Assembly (NCBI RefSeq): GCF_028640845.1
Contig: NC_080541.1
Location: forward strand, 174,396,502 to 174,460,501
DNA from: Ahaetulla prasina
Lineage: Eukaryota > Chordata > Lepidosauria > Squamata > Colubridae
Direction of reading: 5' to 3'
DNA: 64,000 nt
Positions 9,460-22,033 of the stretch are shown piece by piece. The translations under genes were made by a program, and so were the position numbers. The notes beneath the pieces were generated by a model. The model worked only from the letters and a program-made list of their open reading frames with translations, searched no databases and was not told the DNA's origin. Each line of letters begins with the position of its first letter. Position 1 is the stretch's first letter.

Positions 9460-12400
9460 TCCCCTCTACTTTTTCCTCAGAAAGAACAAATGAATGAATG
9501 AATTGGTGGGTATGAGCATAGTCATGTTTTGTCTTTAAAATTACAGTAGAAGAACAAAGAACAAGTGAGACATTTGGCCAGAATGAAGGGTATTGCTGTA
9601 CAATTCTTGTTCACATTAAGAAGCAAACTATAGAATTTCTTTTTGTCTCTCTCAGTCAACCCCAGAGCTGTTTCAAAGGGAATATATATGCAGACTTACA
9701 TAATTATAATTAGCAGTGCCAGCAATTGCATTTTACTTTCTAATCTATGACTACTCTCAAGTCAGGCTGAAACTTTTTCTACTCTAACTGTACCTACAAT
9801 TGCAGCCTTGAGAATTAAATATATATTGCGACCCTTATCAAAATTAACTTGTACCATGTATTAATAGAAATGTATTTTCTTTACACCCTTTTAGCGTCAT
9901 GAACACACCACCTTTGTCAGTTTTGATTATCCAAGGCCACACAGCAAGACTGATTTACCCAATCCACCTCCACAGTTTCAGAGCTGCAACAGTTGGAACA
10001 TGCACCCAGGGAAACATTCCCAAGGATTGGGAGGAAGATGCTCCGATGATTGCTGATCCTCCCACACATCCTCATTGCCTGCCTATGGCAACGAATTAGA
10101 CCCTTGCATTTGTCAACCAGAAGCAAAAACTGCTCTGTAGCCATTTGATGACACGTTGCCCTTGCAAGAGAACTAACTGAGCAGAAATGGAATTCAGTTT
10201 GGCAAAATGGAGAAATTATCAGTTGACACTTCTACAGCCATTTGTCTGATTAGTCAGCTGGCTAATATCCCTTAGAAATACCTCTCTGAAGAACTTGTCT
10301 GTAATACACTATAAGCATAAGAGGTAAAAATTACTCTTACAGCTCAGCATTGCCTAATCTGGAAAACAGCCAGTTTAGGTCAGCATATTTTAAGAATGCA
10401 AGCAAACTAGAAAGGATTCAGGAGGGAGCAACTAAAATGATACAGAGTTAGCAATACACATAAATGGCCAAAAGCAACTGTACTTTCAGCCTTCAGAGTA
10501 GGTCTGAAAGTTTAAGAGGGACAAAAGAAGTACAAAAGAAATAGAATGTCTAGGACTTATTTTGATGGGGCAGACAAGAGATCATATTTCATTAGAAAGA
10601 AAATGCATTTGAAATGCATGATCTGCATGATGCTTCTCAGCCATAACTCTTCAAGGTTTATAGCAACTTTCCCAAATAAAGTACCAATAAAGAACTTTAG
10701 CTACACCTTTTCCTGTTCCCTGCTTTAAAATCTCATATCTTCATTTCTCAAAAAGTTCAAATAAATAGTGGTAGTATTCTGGGTGCAAGTGGACTTATGC
10801 TACGTCGCAATCCTTCTTTGGGTTAGGATTCTCAAATTGAGGGCTTATTCAAGAGGACAGAATACTTGTAAAAATATCCTGGTCATTTGGAGACAAACCA
10901 GTTACTAAATACTTTCTCAATGAACTGGCATTAAAGTAAAGAAAAAATGTGGTTCTCTGTATCTGTAGGGGATAGATAAGCAAATACTGAATGGGCCACA
11001 GAGCTTGCCAAGAAGGGAGCCCCCAGGATAAAACAGCAGGACAGCATTTTGCCCACATATACAATCTGCTTTTTGACCTTTGAGGTCCAGTTAATGCCCT
11101 TCAGCTGCACTGTTCCTCATTCAGATGCAAAAATATCTGTGAAAAAAATGATTAAAAAAAAACTGCCTGCAAAAATTTGCTCATTAGTCTCATTTGCTAA
11201 CACTATTCCATATGACCAATTCTTCCTCTCCAAACTGCCCCTTCATACTTTCTTCTGCACAGATCCTGAACCTTTGGATACTTCAACTCTAATATTCAAT
11301 ATTCTAATCAGATATAATCTGGTAAATTTTGATTGTGATCAGATATAATTCCCCTAACAGATCAAAGTTTGTAAACATATGAATCAGATAGACTTTCAAA
11401 AACTTCAGACTGCAACCTAAGATGATCTCTATTCTGATTAGAAGAAAAGCAGATACAGAAATACCTTTCTGAGGTCCAACTAGATATGACGGTGTCAGAT
11501 TCTTAAATAAGAATAAGGGTTATGACCAACGAAACACTGGGGATTTCATATGGAAGAAGATGGAGACATTGACTCCTTCACTGACCCTTAGTTTCCTTTT
11601 CTATTCAATGATAATTTCTCTCAGGCAGAATTTATCCATGATTAGTTCTGCCAAGAAAAAAAAAAGACAAAAGTTGCCTGAGTTAAATTTGGAAGAAGGG
11701 AAAGTGTGGCTTTCTCCGCACATTTTAAATTAAGTGTCAACTGGTCTGGCTTTCCCCAAGATTTTTCCCAGTTCCCATTTTCTGTAATTTTTCTTTATAA
11801 TGATAGACAACTAGTAAGTTTTTTAAAATCATGATTTTAACAAATTCAAAAGTAGCCAAATACATTTCATGCCAAACCTACATTCTCCTTAATTACCCTG
11901 TTTGCTTCCCTGGCCATTCAAGGAGAGAAGAAGCCTTTCTCCTTTTGCTGTGAAACAGAGTCATCACATTATTAATACAAAATAATTCTGCCAGCTCTCC
12001 TTTTTCATACATTCCCAATTGGCAGACAGTCAAGCTAGCCCAGCCCAGCTGCATCCTGTTCTCCTTTTGTTCCTCCTGCAAGTTGAGGAGGTATTCAGTA
12101 CAATGGAGGATTGGGAATTAAGAACATGCTGCCTTATTCCTGTAACATAGTTGACTCTCGACTAAAGAGAATCAGCTGCTTATAATTCCCTTATTAATTC
12201 CTTACAGAGAAATGATATTTATATAGAATGCCCCTAGGCTTAGTCTCAAGACCAAATAAGCTGTACTGGTTCAGATTTTAGTGGATGGGCCTGATTCTAA
12301 AATTCTGTTCAGATGATTGGATGCTACCCTTTTCAATTTACACAATCTCCTCACTTGGAAAAATAGCACCTCAAGTAAAGCATTGTTGTCCAATAATTTC

Positions 12401-12850
12401 TTGGGAATCATTCTTAAAATTACAGTTACCGTATATGATTCTCCATAACAAGAAACCTATTTGCCACTTCATTTAAACTAGGCTTTATACATGTAGATGC
12501 TACTGACTTTGTTTCTCTTATATAACTTCCACCAGCAGGCAAGTTAATAGTTTCACAAACTTTTGTTCCCTTTGGGAAATTTCCAGATCTATTTCAGTTG
12601 GTAGTTGAATTTACTAGGGATAGATCAGAAACCATGATTTCCCACATCTTTGATTTGATTCACCTTGTATTGTTTTTTATTGTATTGCTTCAATAAAGAA
12701 AGGGGAGGAAAGAACTGTGAAGGAATTCAAATCACAGACACAAACCAAAGAAACAAGAAAGAAATATATACAGACAATGTCACTCAACCCAATTTTTAAA
12801 CACATCAGTAAACTTGACTATCTAGAATAATATTAATCAGTCCTTGTATA
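9460..12850. other. Unassigned sequence
   Basis: A long AT-rich stretch with only short open frames without motifs. Apart from a doubtful CR1 remnant at 10395-10530 I recognise nothing. Confidence 0.4.
10395..10530 (+). mobile_element. Possible old CR1 remnant
   Basis: The run 'ctagaaaggattcaggaggg' followed by 'agcaactaaaatgatac' resembles the CR1 segment at 3671-3710 ('ctagaaagaatgcagagaag', 'agcaacaaaaatgatt'). The match then fades. It could be a decayed copy or chance. Confidence 0.4.
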
Positions 12851-12856
12851 CCTGTA

Positions 12857-14083
12857 CAGGTAGTCCTTGACTTACAATCATTCATTTAGTGACCGTTTGA
12901 AGTTACAACGGTATTGAAAAAAATGACTTTATGACCATTTTCCATACTTATGACCAACAGGTCATGTGCTCAAAATTCAAATCTTTGGTTCATATTTAGG
13001 ACAGTTTGGTGGACAGTTCGTTAGTGGAGAAGAAACAACGTACGGGGGGGGGAGGTTCAAAAACTTTCCACATGGTGCTTAAAAAACAATCTGCGCCTGA
13101 ACATCAGCAAGACCAAGGAGATGGTGTTGTACTTCCGGAGGAAGACAGAGGAACCTGCCCCACTTTACATTGAGGGGGGCTGTGTAGAGAGAGTTTTCTC
13201 CTTTAAATTCCTGGGAGTCCATCTCAGCGAAGACTCACCTGGAAAAACAACGTGATCCAGGTGGTCAGGAAGGCCCAACAGAGTCTCCATTTCCTTAGGG
13301 TCTTGCGTAAAAACAGGGTGGAACAATAATTGATGATCTCCTTTTATCAGTCCACCATAGAAAGCGTCCTCACTTATTGCATCACGGTATGGCATGCCGG
13401 TCTGACAGCCATGGATAGAAAAACATTACAGAGGGTGGTGAGCACAGCATAAAACATCCCCTGATACCACTAGATGAGATCGCTAGGGCTCTCTGCCTTA
13501 GAAGTGTGAGGAAAATTCTCAGGGGCAACTTTCACTCTGGTCATCACTTCTTTATCCTCCTACCATCAGGAAGGAGATATAGAAGTATAGCCAGCTGTAC
13601 AAACAGGCGGAAGAACAGTTTTTATCCGTGGGCTGTTAGACTCCTGAATGAAAAATAATATCATAACAATGTAGTATGATGGACTGCAGGACCGGCGCAA
13701 TATGTAACATGTCCACACTGGTGCAATGGGACTGGGTGATTTGTTAATATGATTTATTGGGTTAGGGTTTTTCTGTCTTCACTGTGACTTGTATTGTGTT
13801 GGGGGGAGCTGAGGGAACTGAGGGAACTCAACCAATCTCATTGCACATAGGTTGTGCACTGACAACAAAGATTTGAATTTTCAAGTATCCCAGGGGTCAG
13901 GTGATCACCTGACAAGCAAAGTCAATGGGAAGCCAGATTCACTTAAAATCGTTTTACTAACTTAATAACTGCAGAAATTAACAACCGAAAGATTGTAAAA
14001 TGGGTCAAAACTCATTGAACATCTGTCTCACTTAGCAACAGAAATTTCGGGCTCCATTGTGGTCATAAATAAAGGACTACCTA
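12857..14083. mobile_element. Mariner-like MITE with TA target, split by a LINE
   Basis: The left end CAGGTAGTCCTTGACTTAC and the right end (complement of TAGGTAGTCC) are inverted repeats flanked by TA on both sides, as in Tc1/mariner-class elements. The family is recognised again at 30310-30690, where the interior is uninterrupted; comparison shows that the unit here runs 12857 to about 13004 and resumes at about 13882-14083. There is no transposase. The superfamily is inferred from the TA flanks alone. Confidence 0.7.
13005..13881 (+). mobile_element. Rex1/CR1-type LINE, RT C-terminal half, inserted in a MITE
   Basis: Translation shows LRLNISKTKEMVLYFRRK, then FSFKFLGVHLSED, TIESVLTYCITVWHAG and LQRVVSTA, the usual order after the RT catalytic core in jockey-superfamily LINEs. 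Several stops (for example near 13329 and 13451) and frame changes kill the frame. The 3' end 'gacaacaaagatttgaattt' is typical of this group. It is related to the copy at 50140-50815 but is a different subfamily. The clade name (Rex1, CR1 or L3) is uncertain. Confidence 0.75.
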
Positions 14084-14089
14084 TAATTT

Positions 14090-15062
14090 GTGATATAGTG
14101 ATTAATACCAAACATACCACCCAAAATACATTAACATTTTATTCATGTTGTTTTATTTTTCTCTCTCTTTCTCCAGTCTTATTAAAGGTAGAAAAATATA
14201 TTGTTCTTCAGTCTACATTATATCATATTAATATATATAATTTATTAATATTGATATTGATATAATATTAATAAATTGACAAGTATTAAACTGGTATAAT
14301 ATAAGTGTCCTCTCATTCATTTTCACTTCCAATCCACATAAATTGGTACCCCACTCTTTTTAATATTCTTTGCAATGCCCAAATATGAAACAAAATTGAA
14401 TTAGTCTCATTTTAAGATTGTAGAAACCATTCCTGATTTTTTAAAATTAGCAATTGATTTCTTATGTAATATCCTTTATCCTGAAGTTTTTGCAGTTAAC
14501 TAACCTCCACCCTAGTGATATTTTAATTAAAATTTTTAAAAATGGTCTAGACATAGAATAATCCAAAATACATTCCAATCCTGAGAGTAATTTAGAAGTT
14601 TTAGAAACTGCTAATGCATCTGTATCAGATGTTGAAATCAAAAAATGTTTTAATTCAAAATATCCCATTTCACAATTTTAGACAATCCAAATTCCTCATT
14701 TTAAATTTGCCTCACTGAAGCCTTTTTCCATTACCTCAAAGCCTGGACCAGCTGGAAGAGGCTTTCGGTCAGTGAGAAGCAATAGAAACACTTTTGCACA
14801 TGTGCAATACATGCATAGAAACTGCTTTAGGACATTGGAGTGCCAAAGGATGCCTTCAAGTGAGACAGAGTGCCACAATTCCATCACAAAAGTTTTTTTT
14901 TGAAGGCCTACAAATTATGCATTGAGTGTGAAAAGAGTAGAAAGTGTGAAGAGAGTTTGTTCAAGTTCCTCCCCATCCCTTCCTGGCTCCAGGACACTTC
15001 TTTTCATTGTGCCTTCTCAAGAATATCAGCAAGGATGTAACAATGTCAGTCAAGATGGAGGT
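14090..15062. other. Unassigned AT-rich sequence
   Basis: No feature recognised apart from AT-rich low-complexity DNA near 14215-14275. Confidence 0.4.
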
Positions 15063-15274
15063 TGTTAGATATTGATAGGCTGACGCGAGAACCAATCAGG
15101 AAGCCAGAACAGGAGCGGGGAAAATAAGCGCAAGTCACTGGCTGAAGCCTTGAACAGCTACCGTTTAAAAGAGGCTGCCAGGGCTCAGATTTTCACCTTG
15201 CTGTACTGGAGTTGAATAAAGCTGTTTGAACTGACGGAGTCTCTGTGCCTTGTGTCTTTGCCCACGTCACAACA
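15063..15274 (+). mobile_element. Ty3/gypsy LTR (212 bp)
   Basis: The segment starts TGTTAG and ends CACAACA, a TGTT...AACA pairing normal for LTRs. A polyadenylation signal AATAAA is at 15215-15220. It is followed after one base by a primer-binding-site-like TGGCGATGAGG at 15276 and then by gag. This is the 5' LTR of a truncated element; no 3' LTR or TSD partner is seen within the window. Confidence 0.8.
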
Positions 15275-15275
15275 C

Positions 15276-15573
15276 TGGCGATGAGGGTGAGATCTGACCA
15301 AGGACAATAAACCCTAGGTTTGAACAGAAACGCCACATGGAAGCAATGGCCATTGAAACTGAACAACAGGCAACGGAGATGTCATTCATCATACTGCCTA
15401 GCCTGATCAACCCTGCGGGAGAAGACTGGGACTCCTACATGGAACATTTCCATATGTTCCTGGAAGCCAACGATCTTCTAAGCCTGTCCGAACAGAGGAA
15501 AAGAGCACTATTTCTCACCCACTGCGGAGCCACTGTTTTTAAAATGGCCAAGGCACTACGTACTGCTCTTTGA
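15276..15573 (+). pseudogene. gag: Ty3/gypsy gag, N-terminal fragment
   Basis: A frame from the ATG at 15337 encodes 78 residues and includes PSLINPAGEDWDSYMEHF, FLEANDLLS, QRKRALFLTHCG and FKMAKALRTAL, the start of a Ty3/gypsy capsid (Gag) domain. A normal gag runs several hundred residues. Here homology stops at a stop codon at 15571-15573, after which the sequence no longer looks coding. The short leader from the primer site at 15276 to the ATG has the usual layout. Either the insertion was truncated or the rest was deleted. No protease, RT or integrase is present. Confidence 0.8.
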
Positions 15574-15689
15574 AAAAAGAACAATAACCAATGGGTCTGC
15601 CTTATTTTACATAAAGTCTTTTGTTCTTCTAGCTCAGAATTAACTAGTGTGACTAACTGGCTCTGCTACCTAAATATGTAATAGTTATA

Positions 15690-16234
15690 ATATCAAGAAA
15701 AATGAACACGTCCAGAAATATTTCACAAGAAGAGTCCTCCACTCCTCTGCTCGCAACAAAATACTTTATGCCACCAGACTCGAAATTCTGGGTTTAGAAA
15801 ATTTAGAACTACGCCGCCTTTGGTATGACCTGAGCATAGCTGATAAAATCATCTGCTACAATGTGCTTCCTGTCAATGACTACTTCAGCTTCAACCACAA
15901 CAATACATGAGCACACAATAGATTCAAACTTAAAGTGAACCGCTCCAATCTCAATTGCAGAAAATATGACTTCAGTAACAGAGTTGTTAATGCCTGGAAT
16001 GCACTACCAGACTCTGTGGTCTCATCCCAAAATCCCCAGAATTTTAACCTAAGACTGTCTACTGTTGACCTCACCCCATTCCTAAGAGGTCTGTAAGGGG
16101 TGTGCATAAGAGCACCAGCATGCCTATCATCCCTGTCCTAATGTTCCCTTTAATTGTATTCATTTTATGTATTCAATTCATGCTTATACTTATATATATT
16201 ATTTAATATGTATTTGACAAAATAAATAAATAAA
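15690..16234 (+). mobile_element. LINE (CR1/Rex1-type), ORF2 C-terminus and 3' UTR
   Basis: Translation reads QKYFTRRVLHSSA, LEILGLENLELRRLWYDL, VLPVNDYFSFNHNN, then a stop at 15908, then CRKYDFSNRVVNAWNALPDS and FLRGL, the C-terminal end of a jockey-superfamily RT ORF. The 3' UTR ends 'catgcttatacttatatata' and 'tatttgacaaaataaataaa'. Other copies are at 17398-18127 and 41985-44065 (both minus) and 21124-21207. It is 5'-truncated. Confidence 0.88.
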
Positions 16235-16239
16235 ACAAA

Positions 16240-17395
16240 ATTTGTCTTCTGTTCTTTGTATCAGAATAGCATTTCCCATTGATGCAGATGTTCATTAGAT
16301 ATTTTTATTTATATCCAATTCTTCAGACATAGATCGAAGAGAACAGACTTCAATTATAAATGTGTAACCCCAAAAGAAATTGTTAAGAAAAAAGAAACCA
16401 TGACTATTGATATACTTCTTTATGTTACACAGTTCTCACATCAACTAAACCTCATCTGGGCCTTGGCTATGCAGGTAGAAAGCAGACGTTTCTAAGTAAC
16501 TTCAGTCTTGTCCAACAATCCAAAATAGTTTTTCTTCAATCAGATCTAAATGGATGCATTGCTGATTTGAAGCCCTGGAATTATTTCTCTCATTATTTTG
16601 TTTGTCAGTAATTAAGGAACACCAAGCATAATCATATGCACAAACTTCAGGCTAGCAATCCATCTGAATATTCCCTTCCTTCTCTTGTATTCTTGACATA
16701 TGTCCATCATATGATACAGAATTTAAATTGGGACAGCTGATTGTAGATTTTTGAATTTGTGCAGACCTGGAACACTTTTGAACATGTGCAGATTACTTTT
16801 ATTTTATCTCTTCACCGAATCACCATAGGTAGCTACCAAGCAAGAGACTCCCGGGATTAAGCCACGGCATGTGATAACTGAATGATAAACTGAAGCACAA
16901 AGTAATCAGGTGCTGAACTGAGTGATCAATTATTTTCTACCTGCTCACTAATCAGTCTCCCTGGGACTAATATGCCAGATAATTAATCTTCCTTCAGTGG
17001 CTGCTTGCTTGCTTGCTTATTTATTTATTTAAATTTGTGCCATTTACAAGAGAAATTGCTCAGTATGTTTTCCTTCAAAAGTCACTGCCACTTCCAGGAT
17101 ATTCATTGCTACCTGCAGTAAAGTCCTGTACATAATCAATTAGCAACAAGTATCAATTTGCTATTTTACACATCACTCTAAGCCATTATGGCCTATAAAA
17201 CATGGTTTATGGCTTTGTGTATTTTGATTCCAGCCAGTTGAGGATCATTCAACAAAGAATTGTTCAAACAATTCAAGAAATTAGTATTCTATCAGTCAAT
17301 CCCTTGCAACAGATTATAATTACTTAAATTGAACCATATTTGTTTTTTGGATCACATAATTTAAAACTATTTTTGAATCCTTCACAATTTTTTTT
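16240..17395. other. Unassigned sequence
   Basis: No gene or repeat family recognised. A small compound repeat (GCTT)n(ATTT)n lies at 17003-17031. Confidence 0.4.
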
Positions 17396-17397
17396 CA

Positions 17398-18127
17398 TTT
17401 TTATTTTATTTATTTTGTCACAACAGTATATATAAGCATAAGCATGAAGTAACTATATAATATATAAGCATATATATGAGTATAAGTATGTAATAACTTG
17501 GATATAATGAAATTGGATATAATGAAAGGAAACAGTAGGACAGGAATGGTAGGCACGTTTGTGCTCTTATGCACACCCCTTAAAGACCTCTTAGGAATGG
17601 GGTGAGGTCAACAGTAGACAGTTTCTGGTTAAAGCTTTGGGGATTTTGAGTAGATACCACAGAGTCTGGTAGTGTGTTCCAAGCATTATTAACTCTGTTA
17701 CTGAAGTCATATTTTCTGCAATCAAGATTGAAGCTGTTAACATTAAGTTTAAATCTATTGTTTGCTCTTGTATAGTTGTGATTGAAGCTGAAGTAGTCCT
17801 CAACAGGAAGGAAATTGCAATAGATGATTCTATGAGTTAACATAGGTCCTGTCGAAGGCGGCAGAGTTCTAAGTTTTTTAAACCCAAGATTTCAAGTCTG
17901 GTGGTATAAGGTATTTTGTTATATTCAGAGGAGTGGAGAACTCTTCTTGTAAAATATTTCTGGACACGTTCAATTGTATTGATGTCTGAACTGTGGTATG
18001 GGTTCCAGACAGGCGAGCTGTATTCAAGAATTGGTCTAGCAAATGTTTTATAAGCTCTGGTTAGTAGTGTAGTGCTTCTGGAGAAGAAGCTATGTAAGAT
18101 TTGGTTAACAACTCTTAATGCCTTTTT
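17398..18127 (-). mobile_element. LINE (CR1/Rex1-type), antisense 5'-truncated copy
   Basis: On the minus strand the frame 17843-17580 encodes FLPVEDYFSFNHNYTRANN, CRKYDFSNRVNNAWNTLPDS and ends FLRGL, the same C-terminus as at 15690-16234. Upstream coding continues with frame breaks to about 18127, where homology to the longer copy at 42-44 kb stops. The 3' tail is the T-rich, ATTTT-type run at 17385-17415 on the plus strand. Confidence 0.88.
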
Positions 18128-18129
18128 TT

Positions 18130-19435
18130 AAAACCAATCCTGATTGGTTTTCTCCATCCTAAATATCCTCCACAAAGCTGAGATCAGTTCACTGCTTGCC
18201 TCAAATCAGCAGTTTTTCTGCCAGTAACTATTGTTCAAAGAGTAAGTGTATGTAAACTCCAGACTGCCTGAACTACCTCCCATGCTTTGCTTCCATGTTC
18301 CTTATTTTAATCTTATCGAGTAATTCCCTAATGCCAATACGGCGAATTGATTTGCTATCTTGATTTATTTGAAAGTCTCAAGTTTTCACAGTGTCTCATT
18401 ATATGTCTTTCAAATAAGTCAGTGCTTCAAACATCGGTCGTCGTTTCGCGCCCTCCCCCCCTCAAACTGCTCTGATGACATAGTCACTAATGCTACAGAG
18501 TCATGGACTACATCGCTGCTTTCAAGTTAAAGACAGTTCCTTTTATTACACCTTCTGAGATCCAGATGTAACTTTTGACTGAATTAAATAGCTGCTGAAT
18601 AAAAGCCAAAGGCTTCCAATCAACCACAGAAATTCTGCTGCAATTTTATTTATCTGCTTTAGGCTTATCTTTAAGATACTACATCTCTAGTTCATTGTTG
18701 TGGGCATGCAGGCTGCCATTCTGTCATGCCTTGCCCATTTCTCCATAAGGGAGAGATGCTCGCATGGATTACCTTCTATCTTCTTGAGATAGAAGGAAAA
18801 AGAAAATGCAAGGGGAGAAGTAGCTGGAGGAAGGCAAGAAGAGTGGGGCTTACTATCTCCTCAAACAGCCCCTGATAAAACTCTGGACTCTCAAGGAATT
18901 TAAAATAATTTGAAGCAGAAAAAAATATCTCACACATAATTGCTACACTCATAGTTAACAGTCTAGCCAGGAAGTTGTGCTAGGTTTAATTTCTGTGCTA
19001 CTGTGATTATTTCTTCTGTCTTTTATTTTTTTGTACCCCTTAAGAATTTATCTTCTCAGCCTTTCGATTTTTTTTCATGTTTGGCATGCTTTACAGTTCT
19101 TTTTACAGAGAAGCTAAGAATTTTAGGTGCCAAAAGGTACACCCAAAAAAGTGGGTTTAACTTATCTGCAAATATTTACAGGACTACATTTTTAAAATAC
19201 ATGTATATCCCATATATAATAATGTATCTGCCACCTGCAGATAAATCAGTTGAAAATGAAAACATATGAAAATGTTGACGGTCAACTTGTCCACAGATGG
19301 GCTGATACATGAGTATGTCTGTATAGTAACCTATTTTCTGATCCATAATAATAAATTGAAAATCTTCCCTAAAGTCTCTTTTTAAAGTCTGGTAAAATAC
19401 TCACTTATAGCAAACCAGCAGCCTCACATCTTTTA
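18130..19435. other. Unassigned sequence
   Basis: No coding or repeat feature recognised. A small CpG-dense spot lies at 18435-18452 ('cggtcgtcgtttcgcgcc'). Confidence 0.4.
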
Positions 19436-19443
19436 TCAAGAGC

Positions 19444-19572
19444 CAGTGGTGGGATTCAGTCGGTTCGCACCACTTCGGGTTGTTAACTTTCTCAGCAGTT
19501 TGGTAAATTGGTTGTTGGAATAAATCATTAGGGCAGAGAACCGGTTGTTAAATTACTTGACTCCCACCACTG
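19444..19572. mobile_element. hAT MITE (129 bp), same subfamily as 8825-8961
   Basis: Ends are CAGTGGTGGGATTCAG and its near-complement CTCCCACCACTG. The 8-mers TCAAGAGC (19436-19443) and CCAAGAGC (19573-19580) differ at one base. The interior 'ggttgttaactttct' and 'gggcagagaaccggttgtta' matches the copy at 8.8 kb closely, apart from a short deletion near 19480. Confidence 0.93.
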
Positions 19573-19580
19573 CCAAGAGC

Positions 19581-21123
19581 CTTACATTTTCTTTTGTAAA
19601 TTTTCTTTTTTAAATCAAACTCTCACTTTCCCATAACCAAAACAATTCCATAAAGACTCTTCTTCAATATTGAATTTTGCGGTTTGGATATTAAAAGGTT
19701 TTCATGTTATTTTCCTCATTTATTCTTTGTTTTAAAAAGTTTTATTTCCTTTATTTCTTGTGTGAGAAACAAGAACACATACTTTAATGCTGTATGTCCC
19801 AGGACATGATATTTATAGGAATTATTTCACTTTTTGGTTTTTATCCCTCCAGAAAAGTGGAATAAATTGTGACAACCCTATCCTTTTCAGAAACCCTTCA
19901 TGTGAAGCCAAGTGGTAACAACAGGAAATAACAAGCAGGAGGTTGTGCTTCCAGGTTGTGAAGGCTCTAAAGACTTCTGAAAGAGGTTTGAAAATTTAGC
20001 CTTCCATCCTATCAGCTCAGCAGAGCCTATTGCATCCATAAAACTGGATAACAATATTAAAATGTTTAGCTGACAGGGATTTGAAATTGCGTAAGGTATT
20101 TCCACACCTATGACTGAAAACTACTGTCCTGTTTTTGCTCTTTGCTCCAACAAAATAGATAAATAGAAGATTCACGAGCATGTGACATCATGATCTTCTG
20201 TTTAGAATTTTTACATTTCTCCCTTGATGTTTTTAATATGTTGAAAAAGTAAATATCCTTCTCAGTTACTATTTTCCTTCTTTTTATCTAATCTGACATT
20301 ATTTACCTTCTTTCTAAGTTATCAAGCAGATCAGAGGTGGCAGCAAGATTGCCTATATCAAGCTGCATTTTGCTGGTCCAGAATTAGTTTTAATTTAACT
20401 TACCAGAGTAAAAGAAAGGGGCCATTTCCCATTAAGGTAAACTGAATTCAGAATTCAGCAATGAATAAACACAACAAAAGTTTATTTCCTCTCTTCCATC
20501 TTTATGACTTATCTCTAAAAATTTGCAAATCATGTGCAATCTTCCATCATTCCCTACTACCATTACTAAACAAACTCTGTTCTGTTGCAATATCCTATAA
20601 ATCTTATTTAATTCCATAAAAAAAAGGTCCTCCCCATTCCCAAGAGCCACCATAATTTTTCTAAATTTAAAGGGCTCAAGGACATGTTTCTGAAACTTCT
20701 CATAGGGCTTTAACATGAATAGTCCTTTGGTATATTTTTAATTAAAATGACATGGTTACAGGATACTGGCTAAAATATACCAACTTGTTTAAAGAAGACT
20801 GTCCTTGGAGAAGTAGAGCCAATACATTCATCTATTGATACAGACATTGATTTCCTTAGACAAAATGAGCATCAAACACATCAGTCATTTGGGGATGGGG
20901 GTAGGGAATGGGAAGAGAACTTATGGATATCTTGCAGTGTAGAAATTGAAGGATAAAGCTACCCAGAGACTTTTAAGTAATACCCAAATAGTCAGCTCTT
21001 AGCCATTAGTAATATCCTAAATGCACAGACACACCAACAACCATTATAGTTTATAAAAATTGTGGTTCTTCTTGTTTCTCTTCTAAAGTGTGAATGCTAA
21101 TAAACAAAGACTGTTGGTGATGT
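19581..21123. other. Unassigned sequence
   Basis: AT-rich DNA with scattered short open frames (for example 20432-20716, minus) that have no recognisable domain. Confidence 0.4.
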
Positions 21124-21207
21124 TTTGTGTGTTTATTTCATGCTTATACTTATATATATTGTTTAGTATGTGTTTGACAAAATAAATAAATAAAATAAAA
21201 TAAATAT
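21124..21207 (+). mobile_element. LINE (CR1/Rex1-type) 3' UTR fragment
   Basis: 'tttcatgcttatacttatat' through 'tgtttgacaaaataaataaa' matches the terminal 80 bases of the 15690-16234 LINE. The tail continues as (AAATA/AAAAT)n. Only the extreme 3' end was inserted or survives. Confidence 0.85.
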
Positions 21208-21758
21208 GTGAGTACATACAGCAGGACTGGAAACCAATATTATTAATAATAATCTTCTGGATAATAGGTATAAACAACTTGGTACACTACACACGTTTTT
21301 GTTACAATTCAGTATATTTGGAAAATAACATCTGGGGCTGCAGTAAATCATCAATGGAAAATTGATAATTTGGATATAATGTAACTTCATACTGGATGTA
21401 ACTCCATATTCTATGGGACCTACCTTTAACCATTAACTGTGACTAACTATAAAAAGATAAACCAATGGCAAAAAGTCCCACATGTCAAAAGCCTAATTAT
21501 CTGTAATGGGATGTGAAAATAATTTTAGGAGAAAAAAGGAATGTCTACAGTCAGGACAATGGTCAGATAAGAGATACAGCTAGTCCGTTTAATGCTAATT
21601 GAACCAGTGTGAGGACACTGCACTAGTTGTCATTCATAACTTCCACTCATTGAGTGCTGCTGTAAATTCAAATGGTCTCTAAATGAGTGGTTGTTTAATG
21701 ATATCTGTATCTCAGTCCAAAAGAATGGGAGGTGGTTTCTATTTGGACTACTTCAAAG

Positions 21759-22025
21759 CAGTGGTGGGTTTCAAATTTTTTTACTACCGGTTCTGTGGGT
21801 GTGGCTTTGTGGGTGTGGCATGGCTTGTTGAGCATGGCTTGGTAGACATGGCAGGGGAAGGTTACTGCAAAATCCCCATTTCCTTTCGATCAGCTGGGAC
21901 TTGGGAGGCAGAGAATAGATGGGGGTGGGGCCAGTCAGAATTTTTACTACCAGTTCTCTAAACTACTCAAAATTCCCGCTACCGGTTCTCCTGAACTGGT
22001 CAGAACCTGCTGAAACCCACATCTG
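21759..22025. mobile_element. hAT MITE, longer subfamily (267 bp)
   Basis: The left end CAGTGGTGGGTTTCAAA pairs with the right end TGAAACCCACATCTG. A perfect 8-bp TSD, CTTCAAAG, lies at 21751-21758 and 22026-22033. The interior has 'ttactaccggttctgtgggt' on the left and 'ctaccggttctcctgaactg' on the right, shared in reverse with 29069-29324. The 92-codon open frame here spans the MITE and is not a gene. Confidence 0.95.
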
Positions 22026-22033
22026 CTTCAAAG

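Noticed and set aside
21083..21390. Hydrophobic minus-strand frames resembling small membrane proteins
   Set aside because: They are AT-rich readings over a LINE 3' UTR, with Phe/Ile/Leu content expected from T-rich codons.
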